A DNA stretch of 38,030 bases from an uncultured Eubacteriales bacterium. GTDB lineage: Bacteria; Bacillota; Clostridia; Oscillospirales; CAG-272. The position numbers were made by a program, and so were the translations under genes. The stretch lies in assembly GCA_958352145.1 (NCBI GenBank), contig CATWNM010000020.1:1-38030 (forward strand), given 5' to 3'. The notes beneath the pieces were generated by a model that worked only from the letters and a program-made list of their open reading frames with translations, was not told where the DNA came from and ran no database searches. This document shows positions 8,213 to 16,170 of this stretch, piece by piece. Numbering within the stretch: position 1 is the first letter of the stretch; every line of letters begins with the position of its first letter.

Positions 8213-9343
8213 ATGAAAGATAAAATCAAAATTGTTCATATGGGGGATCTGCATTTGGATTCCCCCTTTTCCTCGCTCAGTCTGGATAAGAGCGAAGTGC
8301 GCCGGCGGGAACTGCGGGCCGCTTTCACTTCTATCCTTTATTATATTCGGGAGTCTAAAGTGGATCTTGCACTGATTTCGGGCGATCTTTTCGAAGACGG
8401 ATACGCGACGGCGGAGACGGCGGAACTTTTATGCGCGCAGTTTGCGTCCGCGCCCGACTGCCGTTTTGTCATTGCGCCCGGCAACCACGATCCATTTACG
8501 CGCGGGAGTTTGTACACTGCAAAAAAACTGCCGAAAAACGTTTGCGTTTTCTCGTCGGAGGTATTGCAGAGATTTGTGTTTGAGGATATCAATACGGAGG
8601 TATACGGCTGGGCGTTTTGTTCGGATACGCTGACGGAGAGCCCGCTCGCGGGCAAGCGGGCCGACGGCAACGGACGGCTGCATCTTGTGTGCGGTCACTG
8701 TGATATGGATTCACCGCTTTCCCGCTATTGCCCGGTTACTTCTGAAGACGTGCGGAAGTTCGGCGCGCATTTTTGCGGTTTTTCTCATATTCATAAAACG
8801 CCGCAGGTGCATACCGAAGCGGGCGTAACTTGGTCCTATTCGGGCGTCGTCGAAGGGCGCGGCTTTGACGAGTGCGGTTTTGGCGGCATCAATTTGATCG
8901 AGGCTGAAACTTCAGGGGATTTTTCGCTTACCGTAAAACGCCTGAAGACGGCGCGCAGGCGGTATGAATGGGACAAGCTGGATATCAGCGGATGCCGGAG
9001 CTTGTCTGAGGCCGCCGGCCGGATTGAAACGCTGATTCATGAAAAAAAGTATGGTGAAGATACGATTCTGCGCGTGACGCTCACAGGGGCGGTCTCGCCG
9101 GATATGGAGAGCACGGCGCGGCTGGAGAGCGCGGCGCGCGGTTTGTTTGCGCTGGAAATCGACGATCGGACAAGCCCGATTTTCGATACGGGCGTCTTAG
9201 AAAACGATTTATCCATACGGGGAGAACTGTATCGCACGCTTCGGCCTGCTTTGTCGGAGGGGGCACCAGAACAGCGTGCAGTCGCTGCGGCCGCGCTGAA
9301 ACTGGGTCTGGCGGCGCTTGAGGGCAGAAATCTGACTGAATAG
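8213..9343 (+). CDS. yhaO: Metallophosphoesterase, YhaO/SbcD-like
   Basis: A 376-residue calcineurin-like phosphoesterase of the Mre11/SbcD family. Metal-binding motifs appear in order: D12-x-H14 (MGDLHLDS), SGDLFEDG, PGNHDPF, a later CGHCD and GFSHIHKT, all within the first 215 residues; the rest is the smaller capping domain. SbcD/Mre11-type nucleases work with an SMC-like ATPase, and such a partner is encoded 11 bases downstream. The start is ATG 8213. The frame is open for 46 codons upstream, but those overlap the flippase C-terminus and are not conserved. The likely role is DNA end processing or repair, assigned by analogy with B. subtilis YhaO/YhaN. Confidence 0.88.
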   Translation: MKDKIKIVHMGDLHLDSPFSSLSLDKSEVRRRELRAAFTSILYYIRESKVDLALISGDLFEDGYATAETAELLCAQFASAPDCRFVIAPGNHDPFTRGSLYTAKKLPKNVCVFSSEVLQRFVFEDINTEVYGWAFCSDTLTESPLAGKRADGNGRLHLVCGHCDMDSPLSRYCPVTSEDVRKFGAHFCGFSHIHKTPQVHTEAGVTWSYSGVVEGRGFDECGFGGINLIEAETSGDFSLTVKRLKTARRRYEWDKLDISGCRSLSEAAGRIETLIHEKKYGEDTILRVTLTGAVSPDMESTARLESAARGLFALEIDDRTSPIFDTGVLENDLSIRGELYRTLRPALSEGAPEQRAVAAAALKLGLAALEGRNLTE

Positions 9344-9354
9344 GAGACGTCGGC

Positions 9355-11610
9355 ATGCAGATCGAAAGAATACATATGGATTCCTTTATGGGCAAAAAGG
9401 ACTTTACGCTTGAATTTTCGCCCGGCGTGAATATGATTGAGGGCGGTAATGAGAGCGGCAAAAGTACGCTTGCCGAATTTATTAAGTTTATGCTGTACGG
9501 TGCGCTTTCAAAGGGCTGCGGCGGCGCGCTGTCCGAGCGGCAGCGTTTTCTCGGGTTTTCCGAAGCGTCTTTCGGGGGATGGATGGAACTCTCCGCTTCG
9601 GGCGGACGCTACCGAATCGACCGGACTGTTTCCGCCGTTTCGTCCGGTTTCCGTGAAAGCGTAGCGGTCAGCGACCTTGACCGGCGCACGGTGGCGTTCA
9701 AGGGGGAAAATCCCGGCGAAGCGCTGCTCTCGGTTCCGGAGAACGTATTTGTCAAGACCGCGTATATTTCTCAAACGGGGGATGCCTATACGGGCGGGGA
9801 GGACCTTGGCGCCGCAATCGAAAATCTGCTGTTTTCAGCCGATGAAACGGTCAGCACCGAAAAGGCGTTGAAAAAACTGGAAACGCTGCGAATCTCTCTG
9901 CTGCACAAAAACGGGAAGGGCGGCCTGATCTATGAGGGAGAGCAGGAGCGTGCGGCGCTTGAGGCCCGCCTGGAGCGCGCTTTGTCTGAAAACAGCGAAA
10001 TCATTGCCAAAGAGGGCAGCCTTGGCGAGACGCTTCGCCGTATTGAAGAAAATAAAACGGATTATGCGCGCTGCAGAAAGCTGTGCGATCTGTATGACAA
10101 TTATATTGCCTATACGCGGTTTTGTGCACTGGACGAAACAGAGGCGGAGGCGGAAAGCCTCAAGGTTTCACTTGAAAAGCAGCTTTCGCGTTTTGACGGC
10201 TTTGTGCCGGATGGAGAATATCTTGGCCGTCTGCGTCAGATGGCCGAATCGTTTGGCGAACAAAAAATGCGCGTTTCGCTTGCGCAGTCGAGAGCGGAGG
10301 CTTCGGCTGCCGCGTGTGCTCAGGCTGAGCGGGCGGTCAAGGACAGCGCGGTTTCGGAAGAACTGCGCAGGACGGCTCCCGGCGCGCTTCGGCGTGCCGG
10401 CCGTGCGCGCGTGTTGCGTGTCATTGGTATTTCGATGATCGTTTTGAGTGCTTTGCTGGCTGTTGTCGGATATCTGACGCGCGTGGGGAATGCGCTGTAT
10501 GCCGGCAGCGCCTGCGCTTTTGCGGTCGGCGCGCTTTGCTTGATCTTTTGCGCGCGCTCCGTGCGAAAACTAAAGACGGCACTGCGCAGTTTCGGCGTGC
10601 CCGATGCGTATGCGCTGGCGGGAAAACTGCGCGAGGGTGAGGCGGCCGCAGAAGCGGCGAGCAAGGCGCTGGCGCGCGCAAAGGAACAGGAGGCTGCCGC
10701 TGCTGCGCTGCTTGAAAGCGAAAACAGGCTCGCCGCTGAAAAACGAAATCTTTTGGATGCGGAGGCAAGGCGCCTTTGCGGGGAGGAGAAAGACGATCAG
10801 GCCGTTTTTGCGCTGGTAGAAGCGTATATAGCGGAAACCGAGGACCTTCGCCGGCGGCAGACAAGCTGCATGGAGCGAAGGGAACGGCTGCTTGCCGAAA
10901 CGAAGGCGTACGACCGTGCTGCGGTGGAAGAAAAGCTTTCCGCCGCGGGGGACCTCAGCGTCTTTGAAAAATTGGATATTACCGAATACAGCCGTCGGCG
11001 GGATTTTTGCGAAAATGCGATCGCCGCGCTGGGAGTGAAAAAAGGCGAGCTTGAGAAATCGCTTGCGGCACTTCGCGCAACCGTAGAGAATCCGGCGCTG
11101 CTTCGCTCGACGCTGGAAGCCTTAGACAAAAAGCTAAGAGAGGCGAAAAACCGCTATGCAGCGACGAGTTTGGCCATCGCATCCATCGAGCGCGCGTCCG
11201 AGGGACTGCGCACGCGCGTTTCTCCGCGGCTGGCGAAATATGCCGGCGAAATGCTTTCGGTCATGACGGATGGGCGGTACGCCGAACTTGGTGTGGACGG
11301 CGCATTTACGCTGACATATATGTCCGGCGGCGGCGCGCACAGCGCGGAGTATTTTTCAAAAGGGACGAGGGAGGCGGCGTATTTTGCGCTTCGTCTGGCG
11401 CTGTTTGATCTTTTATATCGGACGGAGAAAGCGCCTTTGATTTTGGACGAGGCGCTGGCGCATACCGACGATACACGGACGGCAAAGATTTTGCGTATTT
11501 TGCTGGCGCTTGCTAAAGAGGGCACGCAGTCGATTGTGCTTACCTGTCATGAGCGCGAGGGAAAGATCGCGGAGGCGCTCGGCGTGACCAACCGGATACG
11601 GCTTTCTTAG
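9355..11610 (+). CDS. yhaN: SMC/SbcC-like AAA ATPase with central membrane segment, YhaN-like
   Basis: A 751-residue RecF/SMC-type ATPase. Walker A is GNESGKST at residues 31-38, and the C-terminal ABC half has YFSKGTREAAYFALRLALFDLL (signature-like) and LILDEALAHTDD (Walker B and D-loop) near residues 665-710. Long charged coiled-coil arms fill residues 170-340 and 410-650. Between them, residues about 352-402, lie two hydrophobic segments (roughly VLRVIGISMIVLSALLAVV, then LYAGSACAFAVGALCLIF), so the coiled-coil tip is probably membrane-embedded, as proposed for YhaN. It pairs with the phosphatase gene just upstream. AGGAGA precedes the ATG. No obvious promoter lies inside the three-gene run. 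Confidence 0.9.
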   Translation: MQIERIHMDSFMGKKDFTLEFSPGVNMIEGGNESGKSTLAEFIKFMLYGALSKGCGGALSERQRFLGFSEASFGGWMELSASGGRYRIDRTVSAVSSGFRESVAVSDLDRRTVAFKGENPGEALLSVPENVFVKTAYISQTGDAYTGGEDLGAAIENLLFSADETVSTEKALKKLETLRISLLHKNGKGGLIYEGEQERAALEARLERALSENSEIIAKEGSLGETLRRIEENKTDYARCRKLCDLYDNYIAYTRFCALDETEAEAESLKVSLEKQLSRFDGFVPDGEYLGRLRQMAESFGEQKMRVSLAQSRAEASAAACAQAERAVKDSAVSEELRRTAPGALRRAGRARVLRVIGISMIVLSALLAVVGYLTRVGNALYAGSACAFAVGALCLIFCARSVRKLKTALRSFGVPDAYALAGKLREGEAAAEAASKALARAKEQEAAAAALLESENRLAAEKRNLLDAEARRLCGEEKDDQAVFALVEAYIAETEDLRRRQTSCMERRERLLAETKAYDRAAVEEKLSAAGDLSVFEKLDITEYSRRRDFCENAIAALGVKKGELEKSLAALRATVENPALLRSTLEALDKKLREAKNRYAATSLAIASIERASEGLRTRVSPRLAKYAGEMLSVMTDGRYAELGVDGAFTLTYMSGGGAHSAEYFSKGTREAAYFALRLALFDLLYRTEKAPLILDEALAHTDDTRTAKILRILLALAKEGTQSIVLTCHEREGKIAEALGVTNRIRLS

Positions 11611-11658
11611 GGTGATTTTGCATATGTGAAATTTGCTCGGAAAGATTTTGCAAACGGC

Positions 11659-11687
11659 TTTACATTTTCCAATTTATATTGTATAAT
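11659..11687 (+). promoter_or_regulatory. rsmE promoter
   Basis: TTTACA (11659-11664), a 17-base spacer and TATAAT (11682-11687). It lies about 57 bases before the rsmE ATG. Confidence 0.85.
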
Positions 11688-11704
11688 AACATTCATGAAT
11701 AACG

Positions 11705-11728
11705 GCGTCTTTTTTTGACGAAAGACGC
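11705..11728 (+). other. 5'-leader hairpin upstream of rsmE
   Basis: GCGTCTTT (11705-11712) pairs perfectly with AAAGACGC (11721-11728) around an 8-base loop. It lies between the likely transcription start and the ribosome site. Its T residues are in the loop rather than after the stem, so it is not a usual terminator. Confidence 0.55.
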
Positions 11729-11743
11729 GCCGCCGGAGGGAGT

Positions 11744-12505
11744 ATGCCGCGATTCTTTGTCCCAAGTGTGAATTTTGAGGGCAAACAAGTGAAAATTACC
11801 GGCAGTGACGCGTGGCATATCGCGCGTGCACTGCGTATGGCCGTGGGGGAAGCCGTGACCGCCTGCGATATGCACGGCGGCGTGCACACCTGCATTTTGC
11901 GGCGGATTTCAGATACAGAGGTCTTGGCCGAGATCACGGAAAGCGTGGCCGCGGCCGGAGATCCGCCGGTTCGCATCGTACTGTATCAGGCGCTTCCCAA
12001 AGGGGATAAAATGGATCTGATTGTGCAGAAAGCGGTGGAGTTTGGCGCGTATGCCGTAGTTCCGTTCGTTTCCGAGCGGTGCATTTCGCGTCCGGCTGAT
12101 GACGCGCTTGAAAAAAAACGCGTCCGTTGGCAGCGTATCGCGCTGGAGGCGGCAAAACAGTGTGGCAGGGGGATCGTTCCCGAGGTTCGGAGCGCCCTTT
12201 CGTTTTGCAGCATGCTGGAGCGCGCCGCAACAGCGCCACTGGTTCTTTTTTGCTACGAGGGAGACGGTACGCGTACGCTAAGGGCTGTTTTAAAAGAGGC
12301 GCCGCCGGCGCTCTTTACGCAGGACGAGCCGTCTCTGATTTCTCTGGTTATCGGCTGCGAGGGGGGCTTTTCGGCATCTGAGGCTGCCGCGGCGCGAGCC
12401 GGAGGTTTCCATATGTGCGGGCTTGGCCGCCGCATCCTGCGTTGTGAGAGCGCGTCCGCTTTTGCGCTTGCGTGCATAAGCTATGAGTATGAATTACAGG
12501 AGTGA
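11744..12505 (+). CDS. rsmE: 16S rRNA m3U1498 methyltransferase RsmE
   Basis: A 253-residue SPOUT-class methyltransferase that uses S-adenosylmethionine to methylate N3 of U1498 in 16S rRNA. An N-terminal PUA-like RNA-binding part (residues 1-70: PRFFVPS, then AWHIARALRMAVGEAV) precedes the SPOUT fold. Conserved motifs are QALPKGDKMDLIVQKAVEFGA, EAAKQCGRG, LVIGCEGGFSASE (the SAM-binding knot) and LGRRILRCESA near the end. All are standard for RsmE, and the length is normal (about 245-255 aa). GGAGGGAGT lies directly before the ATG. It has its own promoter. The stop at 12505 lies 5 bases before the next gene's start. Confidence 0.96.
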   Translation: MPRFFVPSVNFEGKQVKITGSDAWHIARALRMAVGEAVTACDMHGGVHTCILRRISDTEVLAEITESVAAAGDPPVRIVLYQALPKGDKMDLIVQKAVEFGAYAVVPFVSERCISRPADDALEKKRVRWQRIALEAAKQCGRGIVPEVRSALSFCSMLERAATAPLVLFCYEGDGTRTLRAVLKEAPPALFTQDEPSLISLVIGCEGGFSASEAAAARAGGFHMCGLGRRILRCESASAFALACISYEYELQE

Positions 12506-12510
12506 TTTCG

Positions 12511-13287
12511 GTGGAAAAAGAAACTAGTAACAAAGCGCAGCGCAGACAGGAGAGTCTGGCGCGCTCCAATGTTGTCACCAATAAAATGACCGCGGTTTTC
12601 TGCGCGCTGGTTGCGCTGGCCGTATTTTTTATCAGGTTAAGTCAGGATTCTTCTTTTGAACTTTGGTTTCTGACCAAAGCGCTTCTTTGGATGCAGATTG
12701 GGTGCGGCGTTTTGTTTTTGGCTGCGCTCGTATGGCGTGTTCTGGCGGTTCGCCATCGTGCAGACGAGCACCTGCGCGTGTTTTCTTCATCGCTGCTTCT
12801 CGGTGCGGCGGCGTCGTTGTTCGGCATTATGCTATTGTATCTGCATTTTGGCGCGTTTCGTTCGATTCTTACGGCGCTCGTTCTGACGCTTCTTTTCTTT
12901 GTGTATGAGATTTATCCGGTGGATTTCTTTTTGTTCAGCATCGTTATTGCAGTCGGAGGTATGGCGGCTTCTTTGGCCGGTAGCCCCGCATTTGGAATCG
13001 CCCGGGTTCGGTATGTCAATATTACGCTTGTCGGGCTTGTTCTGCTTGCCGCTGCAGCCGTGTCTTTCTTTATGTTTCGTTTGAGGCGGGATAAAAAGCT
13101 CAAGATCGGAGGGCATAAAATTCTCCTTGCGCCGGATGCGCGGCCTGCCGTCGTGTATGCTGGCAGCGCGGCCGCGCTGCTTGCGGTGCTGGGCGCCGTT
13201 TTGTTTGGCCATATTCTGTACTTTGCGGCTGCGCTTTGCGCAATATATCTCTTAGTTGCAATATTTTATACAGTAAAATTGATGTAA
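12511..13287 (+). CDS. Multi-pass membrane protein of unknown function
   Basis: A 258-residue protein with a charged N-terminal tail of about 30 residues and then about seven hydrophobic segments, with a cytosolic Lys/Arg-rich loop (RLRRDKKLKIGG) near residue 190. I do not recognise a family. I prefer GTG 12511 because AGGAG (12498-12502) sits 8 bases upstream; the in-frame GTG at 12502 overlaps that site. The ribosome site lies in the end of rsmE, so translation is probably coupled. It is followed by an intergenic region with an independent promoter, so this gene ends the rsmE unit. Confidence 0.8.
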   Translation: MEKETSNKAQRRQESLARSNVVTNKMTAVFCALVALAVFFIRLSQDSSFELWFLTKALLWMQIGCGVLFLAALVWRVLAVRHRADEHLRVFSSSLLLGAAASLFGIMLLYLHFGAFRSILTALVLTLLFFVYEIYPVDFFLFSIVIAVGGMAASLAGSPAFGIARVRYVNITLVGLVLLAAAAVSFFMFRLRRDKKLKIGGHKILLAPDARPAVVYAGSAAALLAVLGAVLFGHILYFAAALCAIYLLVAIFYTVKLM

Positions 13288-13300
13288 CTTTGTAGAAAAT

Positions 13301-13323
13301 ATTCAATTACCTATTGAATTTTG
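13301..13323 (+). terminator. Weak terminator-like hairpin after the membrane protein gene
   Basis: ATTCAAT (13301-13307) pairs with ATTGAAT (13313-13319) around 5 bases, followed by four T residues. The stem is short and AT-only. It also overlaps the -35 box of the next promoter, so it may be an operator instead. Confidence 0.35.
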
Positions 13324-13342
13324 CCAAAAAATAGTTTAGAAT
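13314..13342 (+). promoter_or_regulatory. Promoter of the PucR-like regulator
   Basis: TTGAAT (13314-13319), a 17-base spacer and TAGAAT (13337-13342). Confidence 0.7.
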
Positions 13343-13354
13343 ATAGTTAACTAT
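13343..13354. promoter_or_regulatory. Putative operator palindrome
   Basis: The perfect 12-base palindrome ATAGTTAACTAT begins immediately after the -10 box, where a repressor would block transcription initiation. A longer imperfect repeat (AAATAGTT at about 13329 and AACTATTT ending at 13356) overlaps it. Confidence 0.5.
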
Positions 13355-13398
13355 TTACAAAGTTTCGATTACAGATTGGCGAAGAGAGGATGTGCAAA

Positions 13399-14484
13399 AT
13401 GTCAAACAGACTGTTTCAGGGCGTGATACACCAGATGCGTGACGCGACCGATTGTGCAATCGGTGTGATTGATGAAAACGGCGTCGTGATTGCGTGCAGC
13501 GAACTTGGAAAAATCGGCGAGACAAGGATCGGCGTGCGGGAGGAGCTTTCCTATACGAGCGACGCGGTTGTGATCGACGGCTGTACTTACCGCGCGATCG
13601 GACAGGGGGCAAAACTGGAAAATATCGTGTTCGTCGAAGGGGACGATAAAAACGCGGAAAGTATGGCGGCGATATTGGCGGTGTCCCTTGCCAATATCAA
13701 AAATCTGTATGATGAAAAATACGACCGGTGTTCTTTTATAAAGAATATTATTTTGGATAATATTCTGCCAAGCGATATTTATATTAAGGGCAAGGAACTT
13801 CGGTTTAATACGGAAGAAAGCCGCGTGGTCTATCTGGTGAAATTCTACAGGAAGACGGATATGCTTCCCTATGAAATGATGCAGAATATGTTTCCTGACA
13901 AAAATCATGATTATGTCATCAGCGTCGGCGAGAGCGATATTGTTTTGGTTAAGGAAGTCAAGCCAAACATAGATACGAAAGAAACAGAGAAGATTGCCAA
14001 CGGCATTGCGCAGACGCTTTCCTCCGAGTTTTACACCAAGGTGGCGATCGGCATCAGCACGGTGGTCGATAACATCAAAGATCTGGCGCGCGCCTACAAG
14101 GAGGCCCAGGTGGCCATCGAGGTCGGCAAAGTGTTCGATATGGAGAAAAACATCATCAGCTATGAGAATCTCGGCATCGGCCGTCTGATTTATCAACTTC
14201 CGACGACGCTCTGTGAAATGTTTCTGCAGGAAGTTTTCAAAAAAGGGTCTATTGAGTCGCTCGATCGCGAGACGCTGATGACGGTTCAATGCTTTTTTGA
14301 AAATAATCTCAATGTTTCCGAAACTTCCCGAAAGCTGTTTGTTCATAGAAATACGCTTGTATACCGTCTTGAAAAGATCCGCAAGATCACGGGTCTGGAT
14401 CTGCGTGAGTTTGAGCATGCTATTACGTTCAAAGTTGCGCTGATGGTCAAGAAGTATCTGACATCGAAGCCTGTAAAATTCTGA
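13399..14484 (+). CDS. PucR/CdaR-like transcriptional regulator
   Basis: A 361-residue protein. The N-terminal part (residues 1-110: FQGVIHQMRDATDCAIGVIDENGVVIA) resembles a sugar-diacid-type sensor domain, and the middle (about 110-260) a GGDEF-like fold of the CdaR type. The C-terminal 60 residues are a PucR-type helix-turn-helix (CFFENNLNVSETSRKLFVHR, then NTLVYRLEKIRKITGLDLRE). The sensed ligand is unknown. I use ATG 13399 because AGAGAGG is 9 bases upstream; the ATG at 13390 touches that site. In many Clostridia a gene of this type lies directly upstream of ftsE, as here, which suggests a link to division or wall genes. It has its own promoter and palindrome. Confidence 0.87.
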   Translation: MSNRLFQGVIHQMRDATDCAIGVIDENGVVIACSELGKIGETRIGVREELSYTSDAVVIDGCTYRAIGQGAKLENIVFVEGDDKNAESMAAILAVSLANIKNLYDEKYDRCSFIKNIILDNILPSDIYIKGKELRFNTEESRVVYLVKFYRKTDMLPYEMMQNMFPDKNHDYVISVGESDIVLVKEVKPNIDTKETEKIANGIAQTLSSEFYTKVAIGISTVVDNIKDLARAYKEAQVAIEVGKVFDMEKNIISYENLGIGRLIYQLPTTLCEMFLQEVFKKGSIESLDRETLMTVQCFFENNLNVSETSRKLFVHRNTLVYRLEKIRKITGLDLREFEHAITFKVALMVKKYLTSKPVKF

Positions 14485-14503
14485 TATGCTTTCACGGATT
14501 GTG

Positions 14504-14523
14504 GGAACGTGCGCGCGCGTTCC
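14504..14523 (+). other. GC-rich hairpin between the regulator and ftsE
   Basis: GGAACGTG (14504-14511) pairs with CGCGTTCC (14516-14523) over a 4-base loop. No T tract follows, so it may slow transcription or stabilise mRNA rather than terminate. No clear promoter is seen between it and ftsE. Confidence 0.45.
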
Positions 14524-14604
14524 TGCAATTCTTGCGTATATGGGGTATTGCGTTTGGTGTCTGCGCCATAAAAAGACTCCAAATTTTACGTGGGGGAACG
14601 GTTT

Positions 14605-15288
14605 GTGATTGAGTTTAAAAACGTGACAAAGCGATATCCGGAGGGAAAGGTCGCGCTCGATAATATAAACCTGAAGATTTCGGACGGCGAGTTCGTTTTC
14701 ATTATGGGAGACAGCGGCGCCGGGAAAACGACGATGACTAAGCTTTTGCTGCGCGAAGAGCGTGTGACGAGCGGTGAGCTTTGGGTTGGAAACGTGAACT
14801 TGGCGAAGATGGCATCCGCGCGTATTCCAAAATACCGGCGAAAAATCGGCGTTGTTTTTCAGGATTTTCGACTGTTCCGCAAAAAGACTGTATTTGAAAA
14901 TGTAGCATTTGCGCTCCGCGTGGTCGGCGGCGCGCCGTCCGGCGAGGTAAAAAATCGCGTGATGGCGATGCTGAAAATTGTGGGGCTTGAGGATAAGGCG
15001 GCCAGCTTTCCCGCGCAGTTGTCCGGCGGTGAGCAGCAGCGCGTCGCGCTGGCACGCGCCATTATTAACAATCCCCATACGATTATCGCCGATGAGCCGA
15101 CCGGCAATTTGGATCCTAAGCTGAGTATGGAGATCATGGGACTTTTGGTCAAGATGAAAGAATACGGCAAGACCGTGGTCGTTGTAACGCATGAAGCTGA
15201 ACTGGCCAGAATGTTTAATCAGCGTATTGTTCGACTGCGGGACGGACGGGTCGTGGAAGATTACATAAGCGGAGGTGAAACGCTGTGA
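14605..15288 (+). CDS. ftsE: Cell division ATP-binding protein FtsE
   Basis: A 227-residue ABC ATPase, the normal length for FtsE. Walker A is GDSGAGKTT at residues 35-43, the Q-loop region is VVFQDFRLF, the signature is LSGGEQQRVALARA, and Walker B is TIIADEPTGNLD. With FtsX it forms the divisome ABC complex that does not transport but controls peptidoglycan hydrolases in the envelope. I use GTG 14605, giving the family-typical (M)IEFKNVTKRYP start, with GGGGGAA at 6-7 bases; the GTG at 14590 lies before that ribosome site. Its stop overlaps the ftsX start by 4 bases, implying coupled translation. Confidence 0.96.
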   Translation: MIEFKNVTKRYPEGKVALDNINLKISDGEFVFIMGDSGAGKTTMTKLLLREERVTSGELWVGNVNLAKMASARIPKYRRKIGVVFQDFRLFRKKTVFENVAFALRVVGGAPSGEVKNRVMAMLKIVGLEDKAASFPAQLSGGEQQRVALARAIINNPHTIIADEPTGNLDPKLSMEIMGLLVKMKEYGKTVVVVTHEAELARMFNQRIVRLRDGRVVEDYISGGETL

Positions 15289-16169
15289 GAAGGCTGACCG
15301 ACGCGCTTGGCGCCGCCGTCAAAGGGATGTTTCGAAACGGGCTTTTGACGTTCGTCAGTATTTTTGTTTTGGTTAGCTGCCTTTTGTTTATCGGGAGTTT
15401 TGCCTTGATCGCGATGAATATTAATTATAATCTCGAGGATGTGTCCGATTTGAACGAGATCGAAGTATTCCTTGAGTATGATATCTCTGCAGAGGAGGCG
15501 GCACGCATCGGCGCTGAAATCGCAAGGCTGGATAATGTTGCTTCGGTTGCGTATGTTTCCAAAGAGGACGGCATTGCCGAAATGCAGGGCGAGTTTGCCG
15601 AATATGCCTATCTGTTTTCGGATATCGGCGAGGACGAGAATCCGCTTTCCGACCTGTATCGTGTGATTTATGAGGATAATGACAGAGTCACGACACTGGA
15701 TTATAATCTGAAACAGATTGAAGGCGTGCGTAAGGTAAACAGCCGTCTTGATCTCGCTGCAACGATTGGCTCGCTGCAAAGCGGTATTTCCTTTATTTTT
15801 GTATGGTTTACGGCGCTTTGCGCTGTCGTCTGCATGTTTGTGATTATCAATACGATCAAGCTGTCGGTGTATTCCCGGCGGGAAGAGATCACGATTATGC
15901 GGTATATCGGGGCAAGCCGAGCCTATATTGCCGCGCCGTTTGTTCTGGAGGGCGCGTTTATCGGCATTTTGGGGGCGGCGGTGGCTTATTTTTTGGAAAG
16001 TGCGATTTATCGCGCCCTGGTCGGATATGTTGCTGAACAAATGTATATTGTGAAACTGTATACATATGCGCAGGCGTCGCCTGCGATTCTTGCCATTTTC
16101 TTTGGGCTTGCATTGTTTACGGGGATTGTCGGCAGTTGTGTTTCTTTAGGAAAATATGTGGAGGCGTGA
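15285..16169 (+). CDS. ftsX: Cell division membrane protein FtsX
   Basis: A 294-residue membrane partner of FtsE. The layout is typical: one transmembrane helix near residues 20-45, an extracellular domain of about 120 residues (EVFLEYDISAEEAARIGAEI, DNVASVAYVSKEDG), then three helices (about 175-195, 225-245 and 265-285) with the conserved ITIMRYIGAS motif between them. It transmits FtsE ATP hydrolysis to an external hydrolase or its activator. The start is GTG 15285, with GGAGGTGAA at 6 bases, overlapping the end of ftsE. The next gene starts 1 base after the stop. Confidence 0.96.
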   Translation: MRRLTDALGAAVKGMFRNGLLTFVSIFVLVSCLLFIGSFALIAMNINYNLEDVSDLNEIEVFLEYDISAEEAARIGAEIARLDNVASVAYVSKEDGIAEMQGEFAEYAYLFSDIGEDENPLSDLYRVIYEDNDRVTTLDYNLKQIEGVRKVNSRLDLAATIGSLQSGISFIFVWFTALCAVVCMFVIINTIKLSVYSRREEITIMRYIGASRAYIAAPFVLEGAFIGILGAAVAYFLESAIYRALVGYVAEQMYIVKLYTYAQASPAILAIFFGLALFTGIVGSCVSLGKYVEA

Positions 16170-16170
16170 A

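Noticed and set aside
13402..15192. A 596-codon reverse-strand frame opposite the PucR-like gene and ftsE
   Set aside because: FtsE and PucR-like motifs are unambiguous on the forward strand; the reverse frame shows no recognisable family.
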